The notes under the pieces are model-generated. The model had not been told where the DNA came from. It ran no database searches and saw only the letters and a program-made list of their open reading frames with translations. This document shows, in pieces, positions 24,238-32,046 of a stretch of DNA of 37,870 nt; positions within the stretch are counted from its first letter, which is position 1, and every line of letters starts with the position of its first letter. Source of the stretch: DASQTB01 sp035642095 (GTDB lineage Bacteria > Actinomycetota > UBA4738 > CALAEC01). A program made the translations under genes and the position numbers. The stretch spans positions 1 through 37,870 of the forward strand of contig DASQTB010000155.1 of NCBI GenBank assembly GCA_035642095.1, in the 5' to 3' direction.

Positions 24238-24902
24238 GCCGCCGTCCCGGGGACGAACCGGTATCCCGATCCGCGCACCGTCTCGATCGTGCCCGAACCG
24301 ACCTTCCTCCGGAGCGCGGCCACATACACGTCGACCACGTTGGACCCGGGATCGAAGTCGAGGCCCCACACGTGATCGAGGAGCTGGGCCCGTGACAGGA
24401 CCTGGCCGGGATGACGCATGAACGTGGCCAGCAGCTCGAGCTCGCGGGCCGACAACGCCACCTCCCGCCCGTTCAGCACCGCCCGATGCGAGGCCAGATC
24501 CAGCGTCAAGGGGCCGGCTTTCAACACCCCACCCTGATCCTCGGCCCACCGCAACCGGGCTCGGATCCGAGCGGCCAGCTCGTCGACGGAGAACGGCTTG
24601 GTGATGTAGTCGTCCGCCCCCGCGTCGAGGCCGCTGACCCGGGAGCCGGTGTCGTCCAGTGCCGTCACGGCGATCACCGGCAGCCTTGGCTTGGCCGCTC
24701 GGAGGTCCTCCAGGACGTCCAGTCCCTGTCGCCCGGGTAGGAGGAGATCGAGAAGGACGAGGTCGACATCGAGCTTGCGGGCCAGGTCGAGGCCCGCGGT
24801 TCCGTCGGGGGCCGATGACACGACGAACCCGCGAGCGCCGAGTCCTCGCTCAACGATCTCACGGATGCGGGCATCGTCTTCGATCAGCAGCACGTGGGCC
24901 AT
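24234..24902 (-). CDS. OmpR/PhoB-family response regulator
   Basis: 222 residues. Receiver domain with acidic pocket EDD (8-10), phospho-acceptor D52 in LLDLLLPG, and K102 in DYITKPF; winged-helix output domain (about 125-218) with LSARELELLATFMRHPGQ and TIETVRGSGYRF. It starts four bases after the APH-like gene stop and overlaps the following Ser/Gly-rich gene, so all lie in one operon with the kinase at 22377, its obvious partner. It is less close to MtrA than the regulator at 27980. Target genes are unknown; self-regulation of the operon at 26745 is likely. Confidence 0.94.
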   Translation of the reverse strand: MAHVLLIEDDARIREIVERGLGARGFVVSSAPDGTAGLDLARKLDVDLVLLDLLLPGRQGLDVLEDLRAAKPRLPVIAVTALDDTGSRVSGLDAGADDYITKPFSVDELAARIRARLRWAEDQGGVLKAGPLTLDLASHRAVLNGREVALSARELELLATFMRHPGQVLSRAQLLDHVWGLDFDPGSNVVDVYVAALRRKVGSGTIETVRGSGYRFVPGTAA

Positions 24903-24906
24903 GCGG

Positions 24907-26202
24907 TCACGTCTCCTCCAGCAAGCGTACCGCCAGCGCCACGCGGCGACGGATCTCCGCCGGCCAGGCCGGGTCGAGGACCCGAAAGGGCCCCGCGGCC
25001 AGGAGGAGCATGCACAGGGCCTCCCGCCAGGCTATGGCCCGTGGCGGAACGTCCAACTCGTGGGTGAAGGCGGGCCGGATCAGACTCCGGTACGCCACCA
25101 GCCGGTCGGAGGCAGATGGGACCGCCAGGGCGAGGGCCAGCAGGTGCGCGCAGAAGTTCGCCGCATCCAGGACCGGATCCCCCCGGCCGACATCGTCCAG
25201 GTCGATCAGACCGAGCTCGAACCCGTCGCCGACGAAGATCTGTGCCTCGTAGAGGTCCCCATGGACGACCGAGGGGGGGACGTGGTCCCGCTGGGCGAGC
25301 ATCTGGATCTCGGCCCGCAGGCGCTCGGCGGCCGGAGCCACATCCGGTACGAGCCGGGCCACGAGGTCCGCGGCCGGCCCGGCCAGAGCGGCAGGGGTGG
25401 GGCGCGGCCCCAGGGACTCGAGGTCCGCCGTTTCCTCCGCGACGACCATCCCGCCGGGGAGGGCCGCGATCCGGGTCGGCGACGGCAGGGAGCTCCCGCT
25501 GACCAGGAGCTGTCGAAGGGATCGACCACGCAGCGCGGGGAACAGGAGGCCATCGCGGCCCAGGCGTCCCGCCGGCAGCGCCAGCGGGATCCGACGTCCG
25601 ACGGCTCGGAGGACGCCGGTGGCCGCCTCGATCCGCCGTGCCTTCTCCGATGGAACGACCTTGCCGAACGACGTCTCCCACCGGCGACCCCGCCGGGACA
25701 GGTGAAGGGAGCGATACCGGAACACCGCCCGGCGTAGCGGCCGGTAGCGCACCGGCTCCACCGAGACGGCGGCAGGCCGGCCCCCCACGGTGCCGATCGC
25801 CTCGGTGACGGTCGCCGCCGTGGCCGCGTCCTCGACCCCGTCGAGCGCGGGATCGTAGGGGAAGGCCCACACGACCGCGCCGTCCCGTGGTTCGACCGGA
25901 TCCGGGATCCCGTGCGGCTCCCCGAACCCGCCGGGAACGGGGCGGATCTTCCGAGGGCGCCGGCGAACCTCGGCACAGATGCTGAACGCGCGCCGCCCCC
26001 CCGCCCCGCCGGCCGCCACCCTGTACCGAACCACCAGCGACCGACCCGGTCGGTAGATCGCTTGCACGGGCCGAGCTTCCTCCACCGCCCAGCCCCGATC
26101 GCCGAGAAATCCGGTTACGAACCGCATGCCATCGGCGCCAAGCAGCCCTCGGGCCCCGGGGAGACCGGGGTCCGAGGGCATCGCCGGTACCGGACCCGTC
26201 AT
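24907..26202 (-). CDS. Aminoglycoside phosphotransferase (APH) fold protein
   Basis: 431 residues, ATG directly after the stop of the upstream gene (TAGATG). The kinase-like fold is shown by VVHGDLYEAQIF at 312-323 with the HGD catalytic triplet (314-316) and GLIDLDDVGRGDP at 331-343, the metal-binding aspartate motif of APH and choline-kinase-like proteins. The N-terminal 200 residues are Arg/Pro/Gly-rich and diverged, and I see only a weak nucleotide lobe. The substrate could be an amino sugar, a lipid head group or a protein. Its place between an exported acidic protein and a two-component system points to envelope metabolism more than drug resistance, but that is inference. Confidence 0.8.
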   Translation of the reverse strand: MTGPVPAMPSDPGLPGARGLLGADGMRFVTGFLGDRGWAVEEARPVQAIYRPGRSLVVRYRVAAGGAGGRRAFSICAEVRRRPRKIRPVPGGFGEPHGIPDPVEPRDGAVVWAFPYDPALDGVEDAATAATVTEAIGTVGGRPAAVSVEPVRYRPLRRAVFRYRSLHLSRRGRRWETSFGKVVPSEKARRIEAATGVLRAVGRRIPLALPAGRLGRDGLLFPALRGRSLRQLLVSGSSLPSPTRIAALPGGMVVAEETADLESLGPRPTPAALAGPAADLVARLVPDVAPAAERLRAEIQMLAQRDHVPPSVVHGDLYEAQIFVGDGFELGLIDLDDVGRGDPVLDAANFCAHLLALALAVPSASDRLVAYRSLIRPAFTHELDVPPRAIAWREALCMLLLAAGPFRVLDPAWPAEIRRRVALAVRLLEET

Positions 26203-26745
26203 CTAGCTGCCGGGACCGCTGTTGTCGTCGTCGCCGTCGCCCGAGCCGGAACCGCTGTTGTCGCTCGGGCCGCTGTTGTCGTCACCCTCATCGCCACCGG
26301 GGCCGGGACCGCTGCTCAAGCTTCCCGGCCCGCTGTTGTCGGGCGAGTCGGCGGAGTCAGCGGTGTCCGGCGAGTCCGGGGTCGACGGGGAATCGCCGGT
26401 TCCCGTGTCCGCCGACGCCGTGTTGGCCGTGTCGGGCGAGTTGGTGTTCGCGGAGTTCGGGGTGTTCGTGTCGGCCGACTCCGTCCCCGCGGTGTTCACG
26501 TCCTCCGTTCCCGGCGTATCCGGGGAACCCGCCGTGTTCGCCGAGTCGAGCAGGTCGTCGAGGGGAGAAGCCTGGGCATCGACCCGCACCTGGCCGCCCT
26601 CGATGTCCAGCGACGTTCCGCCGGCACCGAGCTCGACCGGTCCTGGCGTCGTGGCCTCCTGCGTCGTGACCGCGGCGCCCGCCGCGCCGACGCCCACCGC
26701 GGAGCCGCCCGCCAGCAGGGTGAGGATCCTCCTGCTCAGAGCCAT
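26203..26745 (-). CDS. Exported Asp/Asn/Ser/Thr-rich low-complexity protein
   Basis: 180 residues from ATG at 26745, preceded by AAGGAGGTGGATGAG, an excellent ribosome site. A signal sequence with RR and an Ala/Gly-rich core (about 5-28) leads to a short ordered part (TPGPVELGAGGTSLDIEGG), then about 70 residues of degenerate NT/DT/SPDT units (SPDTANTASADTGTGDS) and finally GDDNSGPSDNSG and DDDNSGPGS. The molecule is strongly acidic and probably cell-wall or surface located, but no LPXTG sorting motif or membrane tail follows. It is the first gene of the minus operon ending at 22377. DNSGPGS links it to the protein encoded at 23794. Confidence 0.78.
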   Translation of the reverse strand: MALSRRILTLLAGGSAVGVGAAGAAVTTQEATTPGPVELGAGGTSLDIEGGQVRVDAQASPLDDLLDSANTAGSPDTPGTEDVNTAGTESADTNTPNSANTNSPDTANTASADTGTGDSPSTPDSPDTADSADSPDNSGPGSLSSGPGPGGDEGDDNSGPSDNSGSGSGDGDDDNSGPGS

Positions 26746-26761
26746 CTCATCCACCTCCTTC

Positions 26762-26779
26762 GACGGGACGTGGCCCGTC
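26762..26779. promoter_or_regulatory. Inverted repeat in the divergent leader region
   Basis: GACGGG (26762-26767) and CCCGTC (26774-26779) flank a six-base centre just upstream of the ribosome site of the 26745 gene. It lies in the 155-base gap between two divergent operons and may be an operator or a leader hairpin. TAGACT near 26843 is a possible plus-strand -10 for the capA operon. Nothing else stands out in the gap. Confidence 0.35.
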
Positions 26780-26900
26780 CTCCCCCTGACTATCGCCCCC
26801 GCCACTGAGCGCGCCGTGAGCCGAGGATGAGGGTTCGTTCACGTAGACTCTGCGGTCCGGAGGACGGGGAGCCCTGCCAGGTCTGCACCGAACATCGTCG

Positions 26901-27971
26901 ATGCCGTGGGGTTGGGTCCTCGGCGCCCTCATCGGCGTGGCCGGCCTTGGAGGCGCGGCGTACGCCGTTCGAGAGGAACTGGGAGTGGTGGATGGAGAGG
27001 CCTGGAGGGCCCCCGCAAGCCCTCGCCCGGGACCCATGCTCTCGGTGACACCGTCACCGACGCCGTCGCCAACACCGTCACCGGATCCGAAGGGAGGTCT
27101 GGTGATCCAGGGAACCGGCGACGTGAACCTCGACCCGTCCTACATCCCGAATCTCGCCACCAACGGATATGACTATGCCTGGAGCGGCCTGGAAGGGGTG
27201 CTCCAGGAGGACGACCTGACGGTCGTGAACCTGGAATGTCCTGTGTCCGACATCGGGACTCGTCTCGACAAGGAGTTCACGTTCCGGTGCGACCCCGCGG
27301 CCCTCGACGAGATGCGGGCCGCCGGCGTCGAGGTTGCCAATCAAGGCAACAACCACTCCTACGACTACGGACCGGAGGGTCTGGTCGACTCCCTGCTGCG
27401 GCTCCGACAGGCCGACCTCGAGCCGGTGGGCGCCGGTCGCCATCAGCGTGAGGCGCTTCGCCCCGCTCGGTTTCGGCTGGAAGGATGGAGGGTCGCGGTG
27501 CTCGGCTTTGGGATGGTGATCGACCCCGCCCACTCGGTGGCCGACCAGGACTCGCCCGGCGTGGCCGCCGGCCATGACACCGAGCTGATGCTGCGAGCGA
27601 TCCGGCGGGCTGATCGACGCGCTGATCTCATCGTGGTGACGATCCACTGGGGCGTCGAGCTCGATACGGAGCCGCGTCCCGAGCAGGTCTCCTTGGGTCA
27701 CGCCTTCATCGACGCCGGCGCGGACGTGGTGTTCGGCCACCACGCGCACCGCCTCCAGCCGCTGAAGCACTACCGGGGCCGGCCGATCTTCTGGGGTCTG
27801 GGCAACTTCGTATGGCCGGACTTCTCAGCCGAGGGAGCGACCAGCGCGGTGGCCCGGGTCGAGGTCTCGCCGGAGGGCGCGGTCCGGGGCCGGCTCCTGC
27901 CCGCATTCATCGAGGCCGCGGGGCACCCCGTCCTGGTGGGGATGAACCCGAAGGGCTCGGGCGTTCCATAA
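26901..27971 (+). CDS. CapA-family (PGA_cap) metallophosphatase-like protein
   Basis: 356 residues, ATG at 26901 without a clear ribosome site. One N-terminal helix (4-22), a Pro/Ser/Thr spacer (PSPTPSPTPSP, 51-61), then the CapA domain: GTGDVNLD (71-78), VNLECPVS (109-116), NQGNNHSYDYG, TIHWG and FGHHAHRLQP. These motifs form the dinuclear metal centre of the calcineurin-like superfamily. Relatives are needed for poly-gamma-glutamate capsule attachment or have unknown hydrolase roles; no capB/capC is present here, so capsule synthesis is doubtful. It is anchored outside the membrane and precedes mtrA by eight bases. It likely works in wall or surface polymer metabolism under this regulator. 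Confidence 0.87.
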   Translation: MPWGWVLGALIGVAGLGGAAYAVREELGVVDGEAWRAPASPRPGPMLSVTPSPTPSPTPSPDPKGGLVIQGTGDVNLDPSYIPNLATNGYDYAWSGLEGVLQEDDLTVVNLECPVSDIGTRLDKEFTFRCDPAALDEMRAAGVEVANQGNNHSYDYGPEGLVDSLLRLRQADLEPVGAGRHQREALRPARFRLEGWRVAVLGFGMVIDPAHSVADQDSPGVAAGHDTELMLRAIRRADRRADLIVVTIHWGVELDTEPRPEQVSLGHAFIDAGADVVFGHHAHRLQPLKHYRGRPIFWGLGNFVWPDFSAEGATSAVARVEVSPEGAVRGRLLPAFIEAAGHPVLVGMNPKGSGVP

Positions 27972-27979
27972 TCGCTCTG

Positions 27980-28666
27980 ATGACGGCGCCGACCATCCTC
28001 CTCGTCGACGACGACGCCCGCCTCCGGGAGATCGTGGGGATGGCTCTCACCGGGGAAGGGTACGGGGTCCGGACGGCGGCCTCCGCGGAGGAGGCCGGCC
28101 GGGTCCTGGACCGGGAGGAGCCCGACCTCCTGATCCTCGACGTCATGCTCCCGGGTCGGGACGGATTTGAGCTCTGCCGGCAGATACGGACGAAGAGCGG
28201 CGTCCCGATCCTGATGCTCACCGCGAAGACGGACACGGTCGACGTCGTGGTGGGCCTGGAGTCCGGCGCGGACGACTACGTGACGAAGCCGTTCGTCACC
28301 AAGGAGCTCGTGGCCCGGATCCGGGCCCTGCTCCGGCGGACCCGGTCAACCGAGCCGGTCCCGAGGAAGATCGTGGTGGGCGATCTGGAGATCGTCCCCG
28401 ACGCGGCCACGGTCACCAAGCGCGGGCAGCCGGTCCACCTGACCAAGACGGAGTTCAAGCTCCTCCTGGCTCTGGCCTCCCGTCCCAGCCAGGTCTTCAC
28501 CCGGGAGGTCATCCTCCAGCAGGTGTGGGAGTACGACTACTTCGGTGACTCCCGACTGGTCGATGTCCACGTTCGGCGGCTGCGGGCCAAGGTCGAGGAT
28601 GACCCACGAGACCCAAGGATCATCCAGACGGTCCGTGGGCTCGGCTACAAGTTGGTGGCGCGATGA
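27980..28666 (+). CDS. mtrA: MtrA-like OmpR-family response regulator
   Basis: 228 residues from ATG at 27980; the frame further upstream lies inside capA. Receiver: acidic DDD (10-12), D54 in LILDVMLPG, K103 in DYVTKPF. The segment SGVPILMLTAKTDTVDVV and KELVARIRALLRR is almost identical to actinobacterial MtrA. Winged-helix domain: LTKTEFKLLLALASRP and DSRLVDVHVRRLRAKVEDDP. MtrA is an essential or near-essential regulator of cell division and wall turnover genes in this phylum. It overlaps mtrB by ATGA. Presence of CapA upstream, instead of the usual housekeeping gene, is a local feature. The symbol is by similarity and gene order. Confidence 0.9.
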   Translation: MTAPTILLVDDDARLREIVGMALTGEGYGVRTAASAEEAGRVLDREEPDLLILDVMLPGRDGFELCRQIRTKSGVPILMLTAKTDTVDVVVGLESGADDYVTKPFVTKELVARIRALLRRTRSTEPVPRKIVVGDLEIVPDAATVTKRGQPVHLTKTEFKLLLALASRPSQVFTREVILQQVWEYDYFGDSRLVDVHVRRLRAKVEDDPRDPRIIQTVRGLGYKLVAR

Positions 28667-30111
28667 AGTTGCCACGAAGGGGCGGGACAGGGCTGCGCCT
28701 TCGAATCACCATCGCCTTCGTGGGCGCCGCGCTCGCCGTGTCCGCCCTGGTCGCCGGCACGACGTACGCCCTCGCCCAGCGATACCTGGTGCAGCAGCGG
28801 GTCGACGACGCGATCCAGCAGGGATTCAGCACCGCTCGGTTCGCCATGGATGAGCTGGCCCCTCCACCGTCCATGGACGAGGAACAGGTTGACGACGCCG
28901 ACGAGGAGGAAGCGTTGGAGGGGCTCGTCGATCGACTCGAGCAGCGAGGGGTGAGCGCGGCGATCGTGGTCAGCGACGAGACCCCGTTCCCTTCCTCGTT
29001 CGCCATCTCGCTGGATTCCGTCCCCCAACGGCTGGTGGCCGCGGTCGACTCGGACCGGGTCGGCTACGCCCTCGATTGGGACGAGCCGCCGCGACTCGTG
29101 TTCGGCTCTCGGATCCCCGATCCAGATCGCGACCTGGGAGCCTACTTCTTCTTCCCGCTGACGGACCTGGCTCAGACCCTGGGCATCCTGAGCCGCGTGC
29201 TGATCGGCGTCTCGATCGGCGCCGTCCTTCTGGCCGTCCTGGTGGGGACCAGGGTCAGCAACCGCGTCGTCGATCCGGTTCGTCGGGCCAGCCGGGCCGC
29301 TCGGAGGGTTGCAGAAGGGCTCCTCGAGACCCGCCTGGAGGTGCACGGCGACGACGAGCTGGCCGCCCTGGCGGCGTCATTCAACGAGATGGCGGCGGCC
29401 CTGGAGGAGCGGATCGGACGGGATCGGCGGTTCGTCGGCGACGTGTCCCACGAGCTGCGCACGCCGCTCACCACGCTCCGGGCGTCTACGGATTACCTCC
29501 TCGAGCGGGCGGACGGGCTTCCTGCCTCGTCCCGGCGGGCCGCGGAGCTGCTCGCCGCGGACATCGAGTACCTGCAGCGGCTCGTCGACGACCTCCTCGA
29601 CCTCTCCCGGGTCGAGGCGGGACGGGTGGAGATGTCCTGGGAGCGGTTGAACATCGGGGACCTGGCCCGGGAGGTCGTAGCCAGGCGTACCCGCACGGGC
29701 GACGACGACGTCCGCATCGAGATCGAGACCACTCCCGACCAGCTCTCCACGGTCGCCGACAAGCAGCGCCTGGAACGGGTCGTGGGAAACTTGATCGACA
29801 ACGCGCTGACGCACGGCCGAGGGATGAACGTCACCGTGCGGATCGGCGCGGACGATGGCACCCTTCGACTCTCCGTCGAGGATGCTGGCCCGGGGATCCC
29901 GCCCCGGGCGGGCGGACGCATCTTCGAACGCTTCTACAAGGTTGACCCCGCCCGCCACCGGGGCGAGCGACGAGGGTCAGGGCTCGGCTTGGCCATCGCC
30001 CGGGAGAACGCCCATCTCCACGGCGGCGAGATCGCCGTGTTCAACGGCCGTTCGGGTGGGGCCCGGTTCGAGCTTCGCCTCCCTCGCCGCGAGGACGAGC
30101 CGGAGCCATGA
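28663..30111 (+). CDS. mtrB: MtrB-like sensor histidine kinase
   Basis: 482 residues, ATG in the mtrA stop. Helix 1 (15-38), a roughly 135-residue outer domain with an acidic loop (DEEQVDDADEEEALEG, 72-87), helix 2 (174-196), HAMP (197-250), H263 in SHELRTPLTTLRAS, N-box LIDNALTHG, DAGPGIP and GSGLGLAIAREN. The acidic loop may sense cations or wall polymers. The arrangement after mtrA and before a GerMN lipoprotein matches mtrA-mtrB-lpqB. The C-terminus ends shortly after the ATPase domain, shorter than mycobacterial MtrB. Confidence 0.88.
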   Translation: MKLPRRGGTGLRLRITIAFVGAALAVSALVAGTTYALAQRYLVQQRVDDAIQQGFSTARFAMDELAPPPSMDEEQVDDADEEEALEGLVDRLEQRGVSAAIVVSDETPFPSSFAISLDSVPQRLVAAVDSDRVGYALDWDEPPRLVFGSRIPDPDRDLGAYFFFPLTDLAQTLGILSRVLIGVSIGAVLLAVLVGTRVSNRVVDPVRRASRAARRVAEGLLETRLEVHGDDELAALAASFNEMAAALEERIGRDRRFVGDVSHELRTPLTTLRASTDYLLERADGLPASSRRAAELLAADIEYLQRLVDDLLDLSRVEAGRVEMSWERLNIGDLAREVVARRTRTGDDDVRIEIETTPDQLSTVADKQRLERVVGNLIDNALTHGRGMNVTVRIGADDGTLRLSVEDAGPGIPPRAGGRIFERFYKVDPARHRGERRGSGLGLAIARENAHLHGGEIAVFNGRSGGARFELRLPRREDEPEP

Positions 30112-30659
30112 ACCGAACGTCGGTGATGATCGCCGCAATGCTCCTGGTCGGAGCGTGCCGTCCGGAAGGCGTCACGGTCCTGTCGGAGTCAGATCTGCCC
30201 CCCGAGGTATACGGAACGCCGCGGCCCACGCCGTCACCATCGCCCCAGGAGATTCCCGCCGAAGGCACCGTGTTCCTGGTCAAGGGCGGTCGCCTCCATC
30301 CTCAGATCCAAGCGCTGCAGCCGACCCTAGAGACTCCGCAGGAGGCTCTTCTGATCGCCCTCCTGCAGCCACAGCCGCAGGGCCGAGGGGTCACATCGGA
30401 GATCCCCAGGCGCACCCGACTGAACGAGGTGGAGGTCGATGGCACCGTGGCCACGGTCGACCTCTCGTCCGAGTTCGAGCAAGGGACCACCCAGTCGCTG
30501 GCTCTCCGTCTCGCCCAGGTCGTGTACACACTCACCCAGCAGCCCGGCATCGTGGGAGTGCGCTTCGAGATCGACGGCGCACCCGAACCGGTCTTCGATC
30601 CGGATCACCCGGCCAGCCGAGGGGACTTTCGGGAGTTCGCCCCACAGGGCTCCCCCTGA
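30108..30659 (+). CDS. GerMN-domain lipoprotein, reduced LpqB-like partner of MtrAB
   Basis: 183 residues, ATG overlapping the mtrB stop (ATGA). A lipobox LVGAC places the lipidated cysteine at residue 17. A Pro/Ser/Thr linker (about 36-47) precedes a GerMN domain with EALLIALLQ, RLNEVEVDGTVATVDLSSEF and LAQVVYTLTQQPGIVGVRFEIDG. LpqB of the mtrAB-lpqB operon has GerMN domains plus a large beta-propeller; here only one GerMN domain remains and the propeller is absent. The gene stops cleanly, so this looks like a natural short form. It probably modulates MtrB from the outer face of the membrane. Confidence 0.85.
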   Translation: MNRTSVMIAAMLLVGACRPEGVTVLSESDLPPEVYGTPRPTPSPSPQEIPAEGTVFLVKGGRLHPQIQALQPTLETPQEALLIALLQPQPQGRGVTSEIPRRTRLNEVEVDGTVATVDLSSEFEQGTTQSLALRLAQVVYTLTQQPGIVGVRFEIDGAPEPVFDPDHPASRGDFREFAPQGSP

Positions 30660-30664
30660 CGGGA

Positions 30665-30684
30665 GACCGTTTCACGAAACCGTC
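30665..30684 (+). terminator. Imperfect hairpin after the mtrAB-GerMN operon
   Basis: GAC-GTTT pairs with AAAC-GTC across one C-C mismatch and a CACG loop, six bases after the GerMN stop. It lacks a T-run. The remaining bases to 30891 hold no convincing gene on either strand. Confidence 0.35.
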
Positions 30685-30891
30685 ATACGGCCGTCGCCTG
30701 AACGACACGGCCACCGGGCATCCTCGACGCTGGACGGCGGTCTTCCCCTCCCGTCCTGGGAAGGTCGCCGCGTCCACGGAGCCCTCCTCCGGCGGACGGT
30801 CGGTCTCTCGAGCCGAGGCCAGCCTCCCTCCGGGGGATCCCCTCTCCACCCGTACCCGGCCGGGGGAGGGCCCGTGGCCCTCGGCGGAGAG

Positions 30892-31935
30892 CTAGATGCG
30901 TCCGCCCTTCCCGGCGATCTGTGGAAGTCGCCGGTTCAGGGCGTCGAGCACCGCTCGGGCACCGCTGACGTTCTCCTGGCCCTTCGGACTGGGAACCGCT
31001 CCGACGTAACGGACACCCCCCACCCTGACAGCAACGACGAGAACGTCGAGGTGCTCCTGGTCGGCGTCCGCCCGGTACACGCCCTCGATGTCCACGTCCG
31101 AGTCCAGGAGCGGCTTCATCGCGTCCGCCACCGCTTGGGCCGACGCGTAAATGCGGCCCGCCTCGGTGCTCCGACCCCGACCCCGTCCTCGGAGCCGCTG
31201 GCCCTTCCAGTCAAGGAGCACGTCCACGGCCGTGTCGTCGTCCATCCCCACGGTGAGATCGATCAGCCGGACGCGAGGAGCACCCTCCTCCTCCCCCGGA
31301 GCGGAACCGATCTCTTCCAGGTGCACGGCGGAGTCTCCGACCGCCCGGGCCACGGCATGACGGGTCAGATCCGAGTCCGCTTCCTTATCGAGGAGCACGC
31401 GTAGGCCCGAGGGATCGCCCGGAGCCATCTCCGCCCAGGCCACGCCGGGCACCTCGAGGAGGCGGCGCTCCAATGACGGGGTATCCTCCTCGCCGCGGTT
31501 GGCCATCCACTCGACGACGAATCGAGCGAAGCGCATCGGCTCGTCGGCATCCGCTGTGGTCACCCCTCGGATGAGGACGATCTTGGACCCGTCCTTGCCC
31601 AACCATCGAGCGAGGGCCATGGCCTCGTTGACCTCGGCCTCGACCCGTCCGTGGAGCATGGCGTGCCGAGCTTGGTGGACCAGCTCGGCGACATCCGGAG
31701 ACGACAGGCCTCGTGGTTCGACCGCGAAGTGCTCGGTCCCCGTCGGGCTCAGCCGCACGTAGACGGCCGACTCGCCCTCCGTCTCACCGAGCAGCCACCG
31801 AAGGACCGCGCCGACCGTGGCCTGCTCGTCGGTGATGGCGTCGGGATCAGATCCGGGCGCCACGGGCCCGTCCGGCAGCCGTGTTGAGCTTCCGGAGGGT
31901 GGACCGGAAGACTGCATGTCAGATGCCCCACGCAC
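30892..31935 (-). CDS. Conserved-looking protein of unknown function, 347 residues
   Basis: Start taken as GTG at 31935, which follows GGGGGAGGG by seven bases; an upstream frame to 32043 begins with unlikely Pro/Arg-rich sequence. No family recognised. The first 35 residues are Ser/Pro/Gly-rich. Two alpha/beta regions follow: about 40-190 (ATVGAVLRWLLGETEG, ARHAMLHGRVEAEVNEAMAL) and about 190-347 (GRIYASAQAVADAMKPLL, LDVLVVAVRVGGVRYVGAV), the latter with strand-helix alternation. There is no membrane segment, cysteine cluster or nucleotide loop. It follows the helix-turn-helix/coiled-coil gene at 32047 by 111 bases on the same strand, so a functional pair is possible. Confidence 0.68.
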   Translation of the reverse strand: MRGASDMQSSGPPSGSSTRLPDGPVAPGSDPDAITDEQATVGAVLRWLLGETEGESAVYVRLSPTGTEHFAVEPRGLSSPDVAELVHQARHAMLHGRVEAEVNEAMALARWLGKDGSKIVLIRGVTTADADEPMRFARFVVEWMANRGEEDTPSLERRLLEVPGVAWAEMAPGDPSGLRVLLDKEADSDLTRHAVARAVGDSAVHLEEIGSAPGEEEGAPRVRLIDLTVGMDDDTAVDVLLDWKGQRLRGRGRGRSTEAGRIYASAQAVADAMKPLLDSDVDIEGVYRADADQEHLDVLVVAVRVGGVRYVGAVPSPKGQENVSGARAVLDALNRRLPQIAGKGGRI

Positions 31936-32046
31936 CGATAGACCCTCCCCCTGAGGACGAGCTGACGGACCCTGACGGAAGGTAGCGGGTACCGGAGGTT
32001 GCCCGCAAATCCAGCCTCTCGTCTCCCAGGAGCGATGGCTCACTGC

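Noticed and set aside
30660..30891. Possible small gene after the GerMN lipoprotein
   Set aside because: Short frames on both strands lack ribosome sites and resemble GC-rich noise; I see only a weak hairpin.
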